Below, one piece after another: positions 1 through 5,618 of a stretch of 5,675 nt of DNA. The notes under the pieces were generated by a model. It worked only from the letters and a program-made list of their open reading frames with translations. It ran no database searches and was not told the DNA's origin. Source of the stretch: Streptococcus lactarius (GTDB lineage: Bacteria > Bacillota > Bacilli > Lactobacillales > Streptococcaceae). A program made the position numbers and the translations under genes. The stretch is taken from the NCBI RefSeq assembly GCF_016642265.1, contig NZ_MRXX01000006.1, forward strand, positions 39,042 through 44,716, given 5' to 3'. The stretch's first letter is position 1. Each line of letters opens with the position of its first letter.

Positions 1-58
1 GGTGGGACGACGAAATCGAATTCTAACGAATGACCGATTTCTGTCCCACTCTCATTTT
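1..58 (+). terminator. Hairpin terminator at the left edge, part of a probable dispersed repeat
   Basis: GTGGGAC (2-8) pairs with GTCCCAC (43-49), then GAAATCG (12-18) with CGATTTC (35-41), then ATTC (20-23) with GAAT (28-31). This gives an 18-bp stepped stem with small internal loops. The sequence TCTCATTTTTT follows, so on the plus strand this reads as an intrinsic terminator for a gene lying left of the window. On the minus strand it lies just beyond the trkH stop and could also end that operon, but any T run for that direction would be outside the window. Similar AGTGGGACAGAAATCG-type hairpins recur between genes in oral streptococci (from memory, not searched), so it is probably one end of a repeat family. 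Confidence 0.7.
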
Positions 59-77
59 TTGTATTCCTTGCTATCCA

Positions 78-1517
78 TCAGCGCTTGGACCATGTTCTAG
101 GGAGGAAGAGTAGAATCATTGGGTAGATTTCAAGGCGTCCTGCAATCATGGCCAAGGAAAGTAAGAATTTGGAAATGGAACTAAAGATGGAGAAGGTTTG
201 ACCGGTTCCAATCATCGGTCCGATGTTATTAAAACAGCTAAAGACAGCACTGACGACAGTCATGAAGTTATTATTGTCCAGGCTAACGACAAATAGTAAA
301 GCGATCGTGATAAAACTATAAATCGTAAAGTATTTGAGAATCTTGTGCTGGGTGTCTTTATCTAGTACCGTATCATTAACGTGCAAGGTCACGACCCGAT
401 TAGGAGATAAGGTGGATAGGACCTGATTTTTTGCAATCCGCCATAAGGTCAAGCAACGGATGACTTTGAGACCTCCTGCTGTAGAGCCGGCGGACCCTCC
501 AATAACCATCAGCATTAAGAGGATAAACTGTGAGAAGAGAGGCCATTGTTCAGTCGTTCCATAACCAAAACCAGTTGTAGTGATGATATTGGACACTTGA
601 AAGAAAGAGATCTCGAAGCTCTTGGCTACATTGGCATAGAGATGGAGGACATTGTAGGCAATGAGAACACTTGAGACCAGAACGATGGTGATATAGGTCC
701 GCAATTCCTCATCTTTAAAGAAGGCCTTGAATTTTCGGATCATGAGGTAGTAGTAGAGGTTGAAGTTCACCCCAAAGACCAAAACCCCGACACTAACTAA
801 ATAGGTGATCAAGCTACTGTTGTAGTGGGCAATTCCATCGTTAAAGACGGTAAATCCTCCGGTACCGGCTGTCCCCATGGCAATAACAAAACTATCAAAA
901 AGGGGCATTCCAGCAAGGAAATAAAGCACTACAAAGAGGAAGAACAAGCCTAGATACAAGAAGTAAAGGATTTGAGCTGTATTTTTTAGCTTGGACACCA
1001 CCTTGCCAAAAACGGGACCAGGCACTTCTGCCTTCATCACTTCAAGGTGACTATTCTTATTATTGTCCATAATGGCTAAGGCAAAGACCAATACTCCCAT
1101 CCCACCGATTAAGTGGGTAAAACTACGCCAAAAGAGAAGAGAATGGCTGAGGACACTCACATCATCTAAAATCGTTGCTCCGGTCGTTGTAAAACCAGAG
1201 CTGACTTCAAAGAAGCCGTCGATGATGTTTGGAATCTGTCCAGAAAAGACAAAGGGAAGAGCACCGAAGAAGGACCATAAGATCCAACAGAGTGCTACAA
1301 TCAAAACCCCTTCTTTGGCATAGATGTGAAAATCTTTGGGCTTTTGGAAGCTCCCCAGAAATCCTAGACCTAGCAAAATGGCCATGGTGGCACCAATAGA
1401 GACAAAGACCTTAGCGGGTTCATGATAGATGGTAGCAACTACCAAGGGAACAATGAGGAGTCCTGCTTCGATTAAGAGGAGTTTGGATAAGAGGTAACGA
1501 ATCATGCTTCTATTCAT
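78..1517 (-). CDS. trkH: TrkH/KtrB-type potassium uptake channel subunit
   Basis: Membrane translocation subunit of a Trk/Ktr potassium uptake system, 479 aa, a normal length for the family. It shows the fourfold M1-pore loop-M2 organisation. The four pore loops with their selectivity glycines are visible: TTTGAT (residues 110-115), GTAGTGGF (215-222), TTTGFG (313-318) and NNIGPMIG (430-437). The conserved GGSAGSTAGG (340-349) lies in the M2 segment that gates the pore, and GRLE (460-463) is also typical. The chosen ATG (1517) sits 5 bases after the trkA stop, with GAGAGG about 8 bases upstream inside the end of trkA. A second Met at residue 5 is a less likely start. It should be co-transcribed and probably translationally coupled with trkA, whose product gates it. 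The protein acts in the cytoplasmic membrane. I see no broken motif. TrkH versus KtrB naming is a matter of convention in this genus. Confidence 0.95.
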   Translation of the reverse strand: MNRSMIRYLLSKLLLIEAGLLIVPLVVATIYHEPAKVFVSIGATMAILLGLGFLGSFQKPKDFHIYAKEGVLIVALCWILWSFFGALPFVFSGQIPNIIDGFFEVSSGFTTTGATILDDVSVLSHSLLFWRSFTHLIGGMGVLVFALAIMDNNKNSHLEVMKAEVPGPVFGKVVSKLKNTAQILYFLYLGLFFLFVVLYFLAGMPLFDSFVIAMGTAGTGGFTVFNDGIAHYNSSLITYLVSVGVLVFGVNFNLYYYLMIRKFKAFFKDEELRTYITIVLVSSVLIAYNVLHLYANVAKSFEISFFQVSNIITTTGFGYGTTEQWPLFSQFILLMLMVIGGSAGSTAGGLKVIRCLTLWRIAKNQVLSTLSPNRVVTLHVNDTVLDKDTQHKILKYFTIYSFITIALLFVVSLDNNNFMTVVSAVFSCFNNIGPMIGTGQTFSIFSSISKFLLSLAMIAGRLEIYPMILLFLPRTWSKR

Positions 1518-1522
1518 AGGGC

Positions 1523-2878
1523 TTACCTCTCAAGGAGATCGTAGATCTCAGTGATATTTTGGATTAAGGTAGTTACAAGAATACGATCGCCAACCATCAA
1601 ATGGTCTTCTCCATGTGGGAAAATCGCCTTGCCGTTTCGAATAATGGCAGCGATCAACACACCTTTCTTCAGTTTTAAGTCGGACAAGTTCCCCTGGGTC
1701 AGCTTGTTTTCTTCCTTGATTTGGAATTGCAAAGTTTCCATTCGGCCGTTGGCCACATGGTGGAGAGCTTCCAGGTTTGAAAAGCGTGCATTGTAACGTC
1801 CACGAATAAAGTGCATGATGGTATCTACTGCGATTCGTTTTGGAGTGACGATACTTGTCATATCTTGGTCTCCTATAATTTCAAGAAGACTGGTCCGGTT
1901 GACTTTGGTAATATTCTTTTTAACGCCAACAGAATTCAAAAACATCGAGGTGATGATATTTTCCTCATCGACACCCGTCAAGGTCGCGACAGCATCATAG
2001 TGTTTGGCACTTTCTTCTAGGAGAATATCTTTTGCAGTTCCGTCGCCGTGAACGATGTAGAGATGAGGGAACTCTTGACTAAAAAATTCCGCCCGTTTCT
2101 GATTAATTTCTAAGACTTTCAGATCGATCTTTCGACGTTCATCTTGGAGAATATTGAGGAGGTAATAGGCAATTTTTCCAGCCCCGATAATCATCAGGTT
2201 TTTGATCACTTGCGGACGGACACTATTGTGAAAATGGACGACGTCCATCCGATTACCGGTGATAAAGATCTTATCATTTGGTTGCAGAACAAAGTCACCG
2301 TTTGGAATGGTCAATTCATTCTCTCGCTCGATAGCACAGATAATGATATTGCCATATTTCTTCCGAAATTGGAAGAGGCTCATCTCGCAAAGGTGGCTAT
2401 CGGACTTGATTTTAAACTCCATCAAGGCAACTCGACCATTTGCAAAATGCTCTACAGACAAGGCATTGGGGAAATCAATGCTATTTGCGATATAGCGGGC
2501 TGTCAGCAGTTCAGGATTGACAACTAAAGAGAAGCCTAGGATATTTTTTTCCTTGAAGTAAGAATTAGAATATTCAGGATTGCGCACCCGAACAATGGTT
2601 TCTTTGGCCCCCATTTTCTTAGCAAGAACAGCAGAGACCATATTGACCTCGTCCTGTTCGGTCAAAGTGATGAAGATATCACAATCTTCAACGTCTGCTT
2701 GCTCTAAGACCTTGAAATTGGCTCCATTACCCAAAATCCCAATGATATCAAACCGTTTGGTAATATGGTTTAAAACGGCCTCATCTTGCTCGATTAAAAT
2801 GATATCGTGGTTTTCAGCAACAAGAGAACGACAAAGAGCCGTCCCGACCTTTCCACCACCGACAACAATAATTTTCAT
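1523..2878 (-). CDS. trkA: TrkA-type potassium channel gating protein, tandem RCK domains
   Basis: Cytoplasmic regulatory subunit that binds nucleotides and gates the TrkH pore. The 451 residues are two RCK_N/RCK_C repeats, the full TrkA layout rather than the single-repeat KtrA form of about 220 aa. RCK_N1 opens with the Rossmann motif GGGKVG (residues 7-12) and an acidic residue at the end of strand 2 (E30), suited to NAD(H). RCK_C1 spans roughly 140-220. RCK_N2 begins near 227 with GAGKIA (232-237), where Ala replaces the final glycine, and has E257 at the strand-2 end. RCK_C2 covers about 370-451. The start is well supported by GGAGG six bases ahead of the ATG. It is the first gene of the leftward trkA-trkH operon. 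Some RCK_C domains in Firmicutes bind cyclic di-AMP, but the sequence alone cannot show whether this one does. Confidence 0.95.
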   Translation of the reverse strand: MKIIVVGGGKVGTALCRSLVAENHDIILIEQDEAVLNHITKRFDIIGILGNGANFKVLEQADVEDCDIFITLTEQDEVNMVSAVLAKKMGAKETIVRVRNPEYSNSYFKEKNILGFSLVVNPELLTARYIANSIDFPNALSVEHFANGRVALMEFKIKSDSHLCEMSLFQFRKKYGNIIICAIERENELTIPNGDFVLQPNDKIFITGNRMDVVHFHNSVRPQVIKNLMIIGAGKIAYYLLNILQDERRKIDLKVLEINQKRAEFFSQEFPHLYIVHGDGTAKDILLEESAKHYDAVATLTGVDEENIITSMFLNSVGVKKNITKVNRTSLLEIIGDQDMTSIVTPKRIAVDTIMHFIRGRYNARFSNLEALHHVANGRMETLQFQIKEENKLTQGNLSDLKLKKGVLIAAIIRNGKAIFPHGEDHLMVGDRILVTTLIQNITEIYDLLER

Positions 2879-2883
2879 AGATT

Positions 2884-2906
2884 ACCTCCAGACTATGATT
2901 CTATCA
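2884..2906 (-). promoter_or_regulatory. Extended -10 promoter and RBS of the trkA-trkH operon
   Basis: Read on the minus strand, TGATAGAAT (2898-2906) is an extended -10 box (TG-N-TAGAAT). No good -35 is seen at 16-18 bases upstream, only a T-rich stretch, which suits an extended -10 promoter. An alternative -10, TATGAT, overlaps it at 2903-2908. The SD TGGAGGT (2884-2890) follows, six bases from the trkA ATG, so the mRNA leader would be short. The call is by eye. Confidence 0.45.
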
Positions 2907-3018
2907 TACTTTATTTTCACAAAAAATTCATCTGTTTTCTGATTTTAAAAGAGATTTCTAAAGCTAACTTTCGGAAGAACGAATGACAAAACTTTTCTTA
3001 AAAAAATCTAAAAAACTA

Positions 3019-3046
3019 TTGACAGGAGTTTTAAAAATGGTATACT
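3019..3046 (+). promoter_or_regulatory. Strong consensus SigA promoter upstream of the trmL leader RNA
   Basis: A perfect -35 box TTGACA (3019-3024) is separated by 16 bases from TATACT (3041-3046), one mismatch from the consensus -10. An A-rich stretch just upstream (about 3000-3018) resembles an UP element. Transcription should start near 3052-3053. A box quality like this is typical of stable RNAs or highly expressed genes. No CiaR direct repeat (TTTAAG-N5-TTTAAG) is present, so it is not an obvious member of the known Cia-dependent small RNAs. Confidence 0.8.
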
Positions 3047-3051
3047 TAAAC

Positions 3052-3155
3052 AGTACCTTCGTTGATTTACCTCAAACCTGTTGTGAGTTAAGTTAATGAA
3101 GCTGTAACCACGCTGTTTGCTGAGCTTGACTCCGGGCAGTGTGGCTATTTTTTTA
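3052..3155 (+). ncRNA. Structured small RNA or attenuator leader ahead of trmL
   Basis: A predicted transcript of about 100 nt starts at the consensus promoter and ends at a terminator before trmL. Its first hairpin is long and near perfect. Bases 3057-3069 pair with 3089-3101 (13 bp, four of them G-U), then a C/U mismatch (3070/3088), then CTCA (3071-3074) with TGAG (3084-3087), capped by a 9-nt loop AACCTGTTG. The second hairpin is the terminator. I do not recognise it as tmRNA, 6S, RNase P, SRP RNA, T-box, a known riboswitch or a Cia-dependent RNA. Because trmL follows within 18 bases and has no room for its own promoter, the RNA is either a freestanding sRNA with read-through into trmL or a cis-acting leader that senses a signal. 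The structure is inferred by eye, not by folding software. Confidence 0.6.
3105..3154 (+). terminator. Intrinsic terminator between the leader RNA and trmL
   Basis: CCACGCTG (3108-3115) pairs with CAGTGTGG (3137-3144), one G-U included. The base extends past an A/C mismatch by TA/TA (3105-3106 with 3146-3147). The large apical part can form a small GAG/CTC stem (3122-3124 with 3130-3132). Seven T residues (3148-3154) follow directly. It separates the promoter at 3019 from the trmL start at 3173, so trmL expression from that promoter requires read-through or antitermination. Confidence 0.75.
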
Positions 3156-3172
3156 TCAGAAAGAGTATCACT

Positions 3173-3715
3173 ATGAATATTGAAGAACTGGACTACCAAG
3201 AGTCAGCAGCTCAAAATCATATTGTCTTGTTCCAACCTCAGATTCCACAAAATACGGGAAATATTGCTCGGACATGTGCAGCGACCAATTCGCCTTTGCA
3301 TATCATTCGTCCCATGGCTTTTCCGATTGATGATCGTAAGATGAAGCGGGCTGGCCTGGATTATTGGGACAAGCTGGATGTCCGTTTTTACGATAGCTTA
3401 GAAGAGTTCATGGAAGCAACGCGTGATGGCCAAGTACATTTGGTTTCAAAGTTTGCCAGTCAGACCTATTCGGATGTTTCCTATCAGGATGGGAAGTCTC
3501 ATTATTTCTTATTTGGCCGTGAAGATAAAGGCCTGCCAGAAGACTTTATGCGCCAGCACGAAGAGAAGGCAATACGTATTCCCATGAACGATGAACATGT
3601 TCGGAGTTTAAATGTGTCTAACACCGTTTGCATGATTGTCTATGAAGCGCTTCGCCAGCAAGGTTTCAAAGGGCTGGAGTTGAGCCATCGTTATGAGCAT
3701 GACAAGCTCAAATAA
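3173..3715 (+). CDS. trmL: tRNA (cytidine(34)-2'-O)-methyltransferase TrmL
   Basis: SPOUT-class methyltransferase that uses S-adenosylmethionine to 2'-O-methylate the wobble base (C34 or modified U34) of tRNA-Leu isoacceptors. It is cytoplasmic and dimeric in the family. The three SpoU motifs are intact: NTGNIAR (residues 27-33), GREDKGL (115-121), and IPM...SLNVSN (136-150), which forms the trefoil-knot cofactor site. The length of 180 aa is longer than the roughly 157-170 usual for the family. The excess is an N-terminal tail of about 14 residues before [16 protein letters not shown], where the conserved domain begins. No other in-frame start lies between, so this ATG is the likely start. 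Its SD is weak (AAGAG, 3161-3165, 7 bases ahead). A terminator lies just upstream and another just downstream, so it forms a single-gene unit. Confidence 0.93.
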   Translation: MNIEELDYQESAAQNHIVLFQPQIPQNTGNIARTCAATNSPLHIIRPMAFPIDDRKMKRAGLDYWDKLDVRFYDSLEEFMEATRDGQVHLVSKFASQTYSDVSYQDGKSHYFLFGREDKGLPEDFMRQHEEKAIRIPMNDEHVRSLNVSNTVCMIVYEALRQQGFKGLELSHRYEHDKLK

Positions 3716-3759
3716 GAACGGAAAATCAAAAAAACGAACGATGTAATCTATTAAGTTAC

Positions 3760-3786
3760 AAAAACTTGCCACGGCAGGTTTTTTTT
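3760..3786 (+). terminator. Intrinsic terminator of trmL
   Basis: AAAAACTTGC (3760-3769) pairs with GCAGGTTTTT around a CACG tetraloop, continuing into eight T residues (3779-3786). It is a compact, strong terminator 45 bases after the trmL stop. The hairpin overlaps the -35 box of the following promoter. Confidence 0.85.
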
Positions 3787-3794
3787 GTTATGAT
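3766..3794 (+). promoter_or_regulatory. Promoter of the FMN riboswitch-ribU operon, embedded in the trmL terminator
   Basis: TTGCCA (3766-3771) and TATGAT (3789-3794) are separated by exactly 17 bases, giving an expected start near 3800-3801, the first base of the riboswitch P1 helix. The -35 box lies inside the terminator hairpin and the T run forms part of the spacer. No other room exists for a promoter between the trmL terminator and the aptamer. The placement rests on motif match and geometry. Confidence 0.7.
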
Positions 3795-3800
3795 TAAGAA

Positions 3801-4026
3801 GTCTTCAGGGCAGGGTGTAATTCCCGACCGGCGGTGACTTTTACTAGGAAATGTTCTTTTTCTTTTCTACTTTGTTGCCAAGCTTTGCCTAACTAGAAGT
3901 TATGCCTAGAGCTTGTCGCCTCATCTAAAAGAAAATCTCCATTTCCATCCTCTAAAAGAAGTCCGCGAGCGCAAGCTGATGTGGTGTGATTCCACAACCG
4001 ACAGTATAGTCTGGATGGGAGAAGAC
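3801..4026 (+). promoter_or_regulatory. FMN riboswitch (RFN element) aptamer with enlarged P3 arm
   Basis: The conserved RFN core is clear: P1 GTCTTC (3801-3806) with GAAGAC (4021-4026); the GGGCAGGGTGTAATTCCCGA block (3808-3827) and ACCGGCGGTGA (3827-3837); AGTCCGCGAGC (3960-3970); and ACCGACAGTATAGTCTGG (3997-4014) followed by ATGGGAGAAGAC. In the family it binds flavin mononucleotide and switches off flavin synthesis or uptake genes when FMN is plentiful. Here it precedes ribU. The variable P3 region (3838-3958) is unusually long. It folds as nested stems: CTTTTA/TAAAAG (3838-3843/3953-3958), GGAAATG/CATTTCC (3847-3853/3940-3946), TTTTCTTTT/AAAAGAAAA (3858-3866/3927-3935), CAAGCTTT/AGAGCTTG (3879-3886/3908-3915) and TAACT/AGTTA (3890-3894/3898-3902). 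All core segments are intact, so it should be functional. Confidence 0.96.
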
Positions 4027-4246
4027 GAGAGAGGAACAAACCTGTTCTTTGTGATCATCTACTTGATGGAATCTGGTTCTTGATTTGATTGAAAATTTGT
4101 TGTCAAGCTCTTTTTCTTGAATCTTCATGCCGTCTTTCTTCAAGTACAAAGGAACTGTTTAAGTTTTCTTTAAAACGATTCGAATAGAATAAGGTCAAGG
4201 GAATCTTTCCAACTTCTTCTAATTTTATTGAAAATTGGAGGAACCT
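4027..4246 (+). promoter_or_regulatory. Long expression platform of the FMN riboswitch (ribU leader)
   Basis: About 220 bases separate the aptamer from the ribU start and contain no credible gene. Several alternative pairings are possible. GAACA/TGTTC (4034-4038/4043-4047) competes with GTTCTTTGT/ACAAAGGAAC (4044-4052/4146-4155, one bulge). CTTGA at 4062, 4079 and 4116 can each pair with TCAAG at 4103 or 4140. The pairing 4079-4083/4103-4107 is followed by CTCTTTTT and is the best, though weak, terminator candidate. Next to the start, CTAATTTT/AAAATTGG (4219-4226/4231-4238) would hide part of the ribosome binding site. I cannot decide between transcriptional and translational control by eye. 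Confidence 0.5.
4237..4241 (+). promoter_or_regulatory. ribU: Ribosome binding site that sets the ribU start
   Basis: GGAGG lies 5 bases before ATG 4247 and 8 bases before ATG 4250. It excludes the in-frame TTG at 4235, which overlaps the SD itself. Either ATG is possible. The first is used here, and the second has the more usual spacing. Confidence 0.8.
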
Positions 4247-4807
4247 ATGATGACAAATACACGTAAGCTGACCATATTGGCAGTTTTATCCGCGCTTTCT
4301 TTTCTACTGATGCTATTTCAAATGTCAGTCGGAATTGGTTTTTTGAAAGTGGACTTTAGTACGATCCCGGTCTTACTAGCCTTAGTCCTTTTTGACTTGA
4401 GAAGTTCATTTTTAGTGTTGATCGTCCGCTCCGTTCTTCAACTGGCTCTAAATAGTAAAGGTGCTGAGACCTTGGTGGGATTACCAATTAATATTGTTGC
4501 AGTATTCGTCTTTGTTTTAGCTTTTGCCCTTATTTGGAATAAAAAGCAAACCTTAAAACGCTTTGTACTTGCTAGCTTAGTGGGAACTCTTGGTATTACG
4601 ATTGCCATGCTCGTGGTCAATTATTATTATGCAATCCCCCTTTATGCTAAGTTTGTAGGCTTTGATATCGCTGGCAATATTGGTGTTGAGAAGTATCTAC
4701 TCGGTATGGTAGTTCCCTTTAATCTACTAGAAGGATTGATTTGGGCTGTTTCTTTTTGGATGGTGCACACCCTCATACAGTCCCAACTGAAACTATATGA
4801 AAAATAA
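4247..4807 (+). CDS. ribU: Riboflavin ECF transporter substrate-binding (S) component RibU
   Basis: Membrane-embedded riboflavin-binding subunit that works with a shared energising module (EcfT plus two EcfA ATPases) encoded elsewhere. The protein is 186 aa from ATG 4247 (185 from 4250), normal for S components, with about six hydrophobic segments. The N-terminal helix carries the AxxxA signature (A12 and A16, within ILAVLSALSFLLM) used by S components to contact EcfT. The segments FLKVDFSTIPVLLA, VGLPINIVA and NYYYAIPLYAKF resemble known RibU proteins. The identification is strengthened by the FMN riboswitch immediately upstream, the usual arrangement for riboflavin uptake genes in bacteria that do not make riboflavin. 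Its last 11 bases overlap the next gene, so the two are co-transcribed. The energising module is not in this window. Confidence 0.93.
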   Translation: MMTNTRKLTILAVLSALSFLLMLFQMSVGIGFLKVDFSTIPVLLALVLFDLRSSFLVLIVRSVLQLALNSKGAETLVGLPINIVAVFVFVLAFALIWNKKQTLKRFVLASLVGTLGITIAMLVVNYYYAIPLYAKFVGFDIAGNIGVEKYLLGMVVPFNLLEGLIWAVSFWMVHTLIQSQLKLYEK

Positions 4808-5447
4808 ACAAGAACATTGGGCGAAGGCAAGCTTCGCCCTTCTCATTTTTATGATTCTGGGATATGTGATTCGCTTTTATCCCCAACAATTAACAGGTTT
4901 TGACAGCACGATTCAATCGACCCTGCGAGGGGATTTACCTGTAGCGTTGACAGCCTTCTTTACCAAGGTGACCCATGTCATGGATACCAAGATCATTGTG
5001 ATCTGGGTGGGGCTTCTAATGGCTGTTTTTGCCTACAAGAAATGGTATAGTGAAGCTCTTTTTCTAGGGGGCAATCTGGTATTGACTGGTCTTTTGGTTC
5101 TTCTTCTGAAGAATATCTACCAGAGACCGAGACCAAGTATTCTTCATCTAGTTGAGGAAAAAGGTTTTTCCTTCCCAAGTGGCCATTCCTTGGCGTCTAC
5201 CCTTGTTTTGGGCAGCTTGATCATCATGATCGGGCAGCGTTTGAAACATCAGATAGCTCGTTATGTTCTTCAAGGAGTGCTGCTTTTGGGAATCGGAATC
5301 ATTGTGGCTTCTCGTGTTTATGTTGGGGTTCATTACCCATCTGACGTCCTTGGCAGTATGATCCTGGGACTTGCCGTCTTGCAGTTTGAGTATCCCTTGT
5401 ATGATCGCTTGCGCTTTCAATGGCGGTTTACAGGAAAGCAAAAATAA
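4797..5447 (+). CDS. PAP2-family membrane phosphatase, second gene of the ribU operon
   Basis: Integral membrane phosphatase of the type 2 phosphatidic acid phosphatase superfamily, 216 aa with about six transmembrane segments. All three catalytic motifs are intact. Motif 1, KX6RP, is K105 to R112-P113. Motif 2, PSGH, is 127-130. Motif 3, SRX5HX3D, has S172, R173, H179 and D183. H179 is the expected nucleophile and H130 the general acid. In the family the active site faces outward and substrates include undecaprenyl pyrophosphate, phosphatidylglycerophosphate and lipid phosphates. The substrate cannot be read from the sequence. The ATG overlaps the ribU stop by 11 bases and has no clear SD (only CTGAAAC ahead), which points to translational coupling. 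Sharing an FMN-controlled transcript raises the possibility of a role with flavins, but a general cell-envelope role is equally possible. Confidence 0.93.
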   Translation: MKNKQEHWAKASFALLIFMILGYVIRFYPQQLTGFDSTIQSTLRGDLPVALTAFFTKVTHVMDTKIIVIWVGLLMAVFAYKKWYSEALFLGGNLVLTGLLVLLLKNIYQRPRPSILHLVEEKGFSFPSGHSLASTLVLGSLIIMIGQRLKHQIARYVLQGVLLLGIGIIVASRVYVGVHYPSDVLGSMILGLAVLQFEYPLYDRLRFQWRFTGKQK

Positions 5448-5456
5448 GGGAAGGCG

Positions 5457-5497
5457 GTTGGAACTTGCAGAGCATTCCAACACAAGAGGCCCTCTTT
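5457..5497 (+). terminator. Hairpins after the PAP2 gene, possible operon terminator
   Basis: GTTGGAA (5457-5463) pairs with TTCCAAC (5475-5481), extended by TGC/GCA (5466-5468/5472-5474) around an AGA loop with a two-base bulge. A second small stem, AAGAG/CTCTT (5484-5488/5492-5496), is followed by only three T residues (5495-5497). This is the only terminator-like structure directly behind the operon, but the T run is poor, so termination here may be weak or may depend on later hairpins. CTCTT can alternatively pair with AAGAG at 5506-5510. Confidence 0.4.
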
Positions 5498-5618
5498 AGC
5501 TCTATAAGAGTAAATCAAGGCTTAGGAGACTTGCTTGGCCTGTTTTATCCACCGCATTAAAGTCTTGATTTGAGCAATCAACGACAGCATTATACAGTTA
5601 GTTTTATCAAGCATTGAA
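5498..5618. other. Non-coding stretch with an imperfect inverted repeat
   Basis: No convincing gene is present. AAATCAAG (5512-5519) and CTTGATTT (5564-5571) form an 8-bp inverted repeat around 44 bases. A minus-strand open frame of 30 codons (5522-5614) encodes a short cationic, partly hydrophobic peptide but has no ribosome binding site. Its start lies just before the edge hairpin at 5619. It may be a remnant. Confidence 0.35.

Noticed and set aside
1063..1323. 86-codon plus-strand open frame within trkH
   Set aside because: Antisense to TrkH pore-loop-coding sequence. The basic, proline-rich translation looks like a shadow frame.
2144..2527. 127-codon plus-strand open frame inside trkA
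   Set aside because: It is fully antisense to the RCK-coding region, whose minus-strand product has clear motifs. It is a shadow frame with no protein resemblance.
3052..3155. T-box leader, CRISPR tracrRNA or Cia-dependent small RNA
   Set aside because: No T-box AGGGTGGNACCGCG sequence, no CRISPR repeats or Cas genes nearby, and no TTTAAG-N5-TTTAAG CiaR site at the promoter.
3952..4149. 65-codon minus-strand open frame
   Set aside because: It runs antisense through the conserved FMN aptamer, so its sequence is explained by the riboswitch. No supporting ribosome binding site or recognisable protein.
4162..4190. Second promoter close to ribU (TAGAAT at 4185-4190)
   Set aside because: No acceptable -35 box occurs at 16-18 bases upstream, and such a promoter would bypass the riboswitch.
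4235..4246. TTG start adding four residues to RibU
   Set aside because: The TTG overlaps the GGAGG ribosome binding site used by the following ATG codons, and the added residues (MEEP) are just the translated SD.
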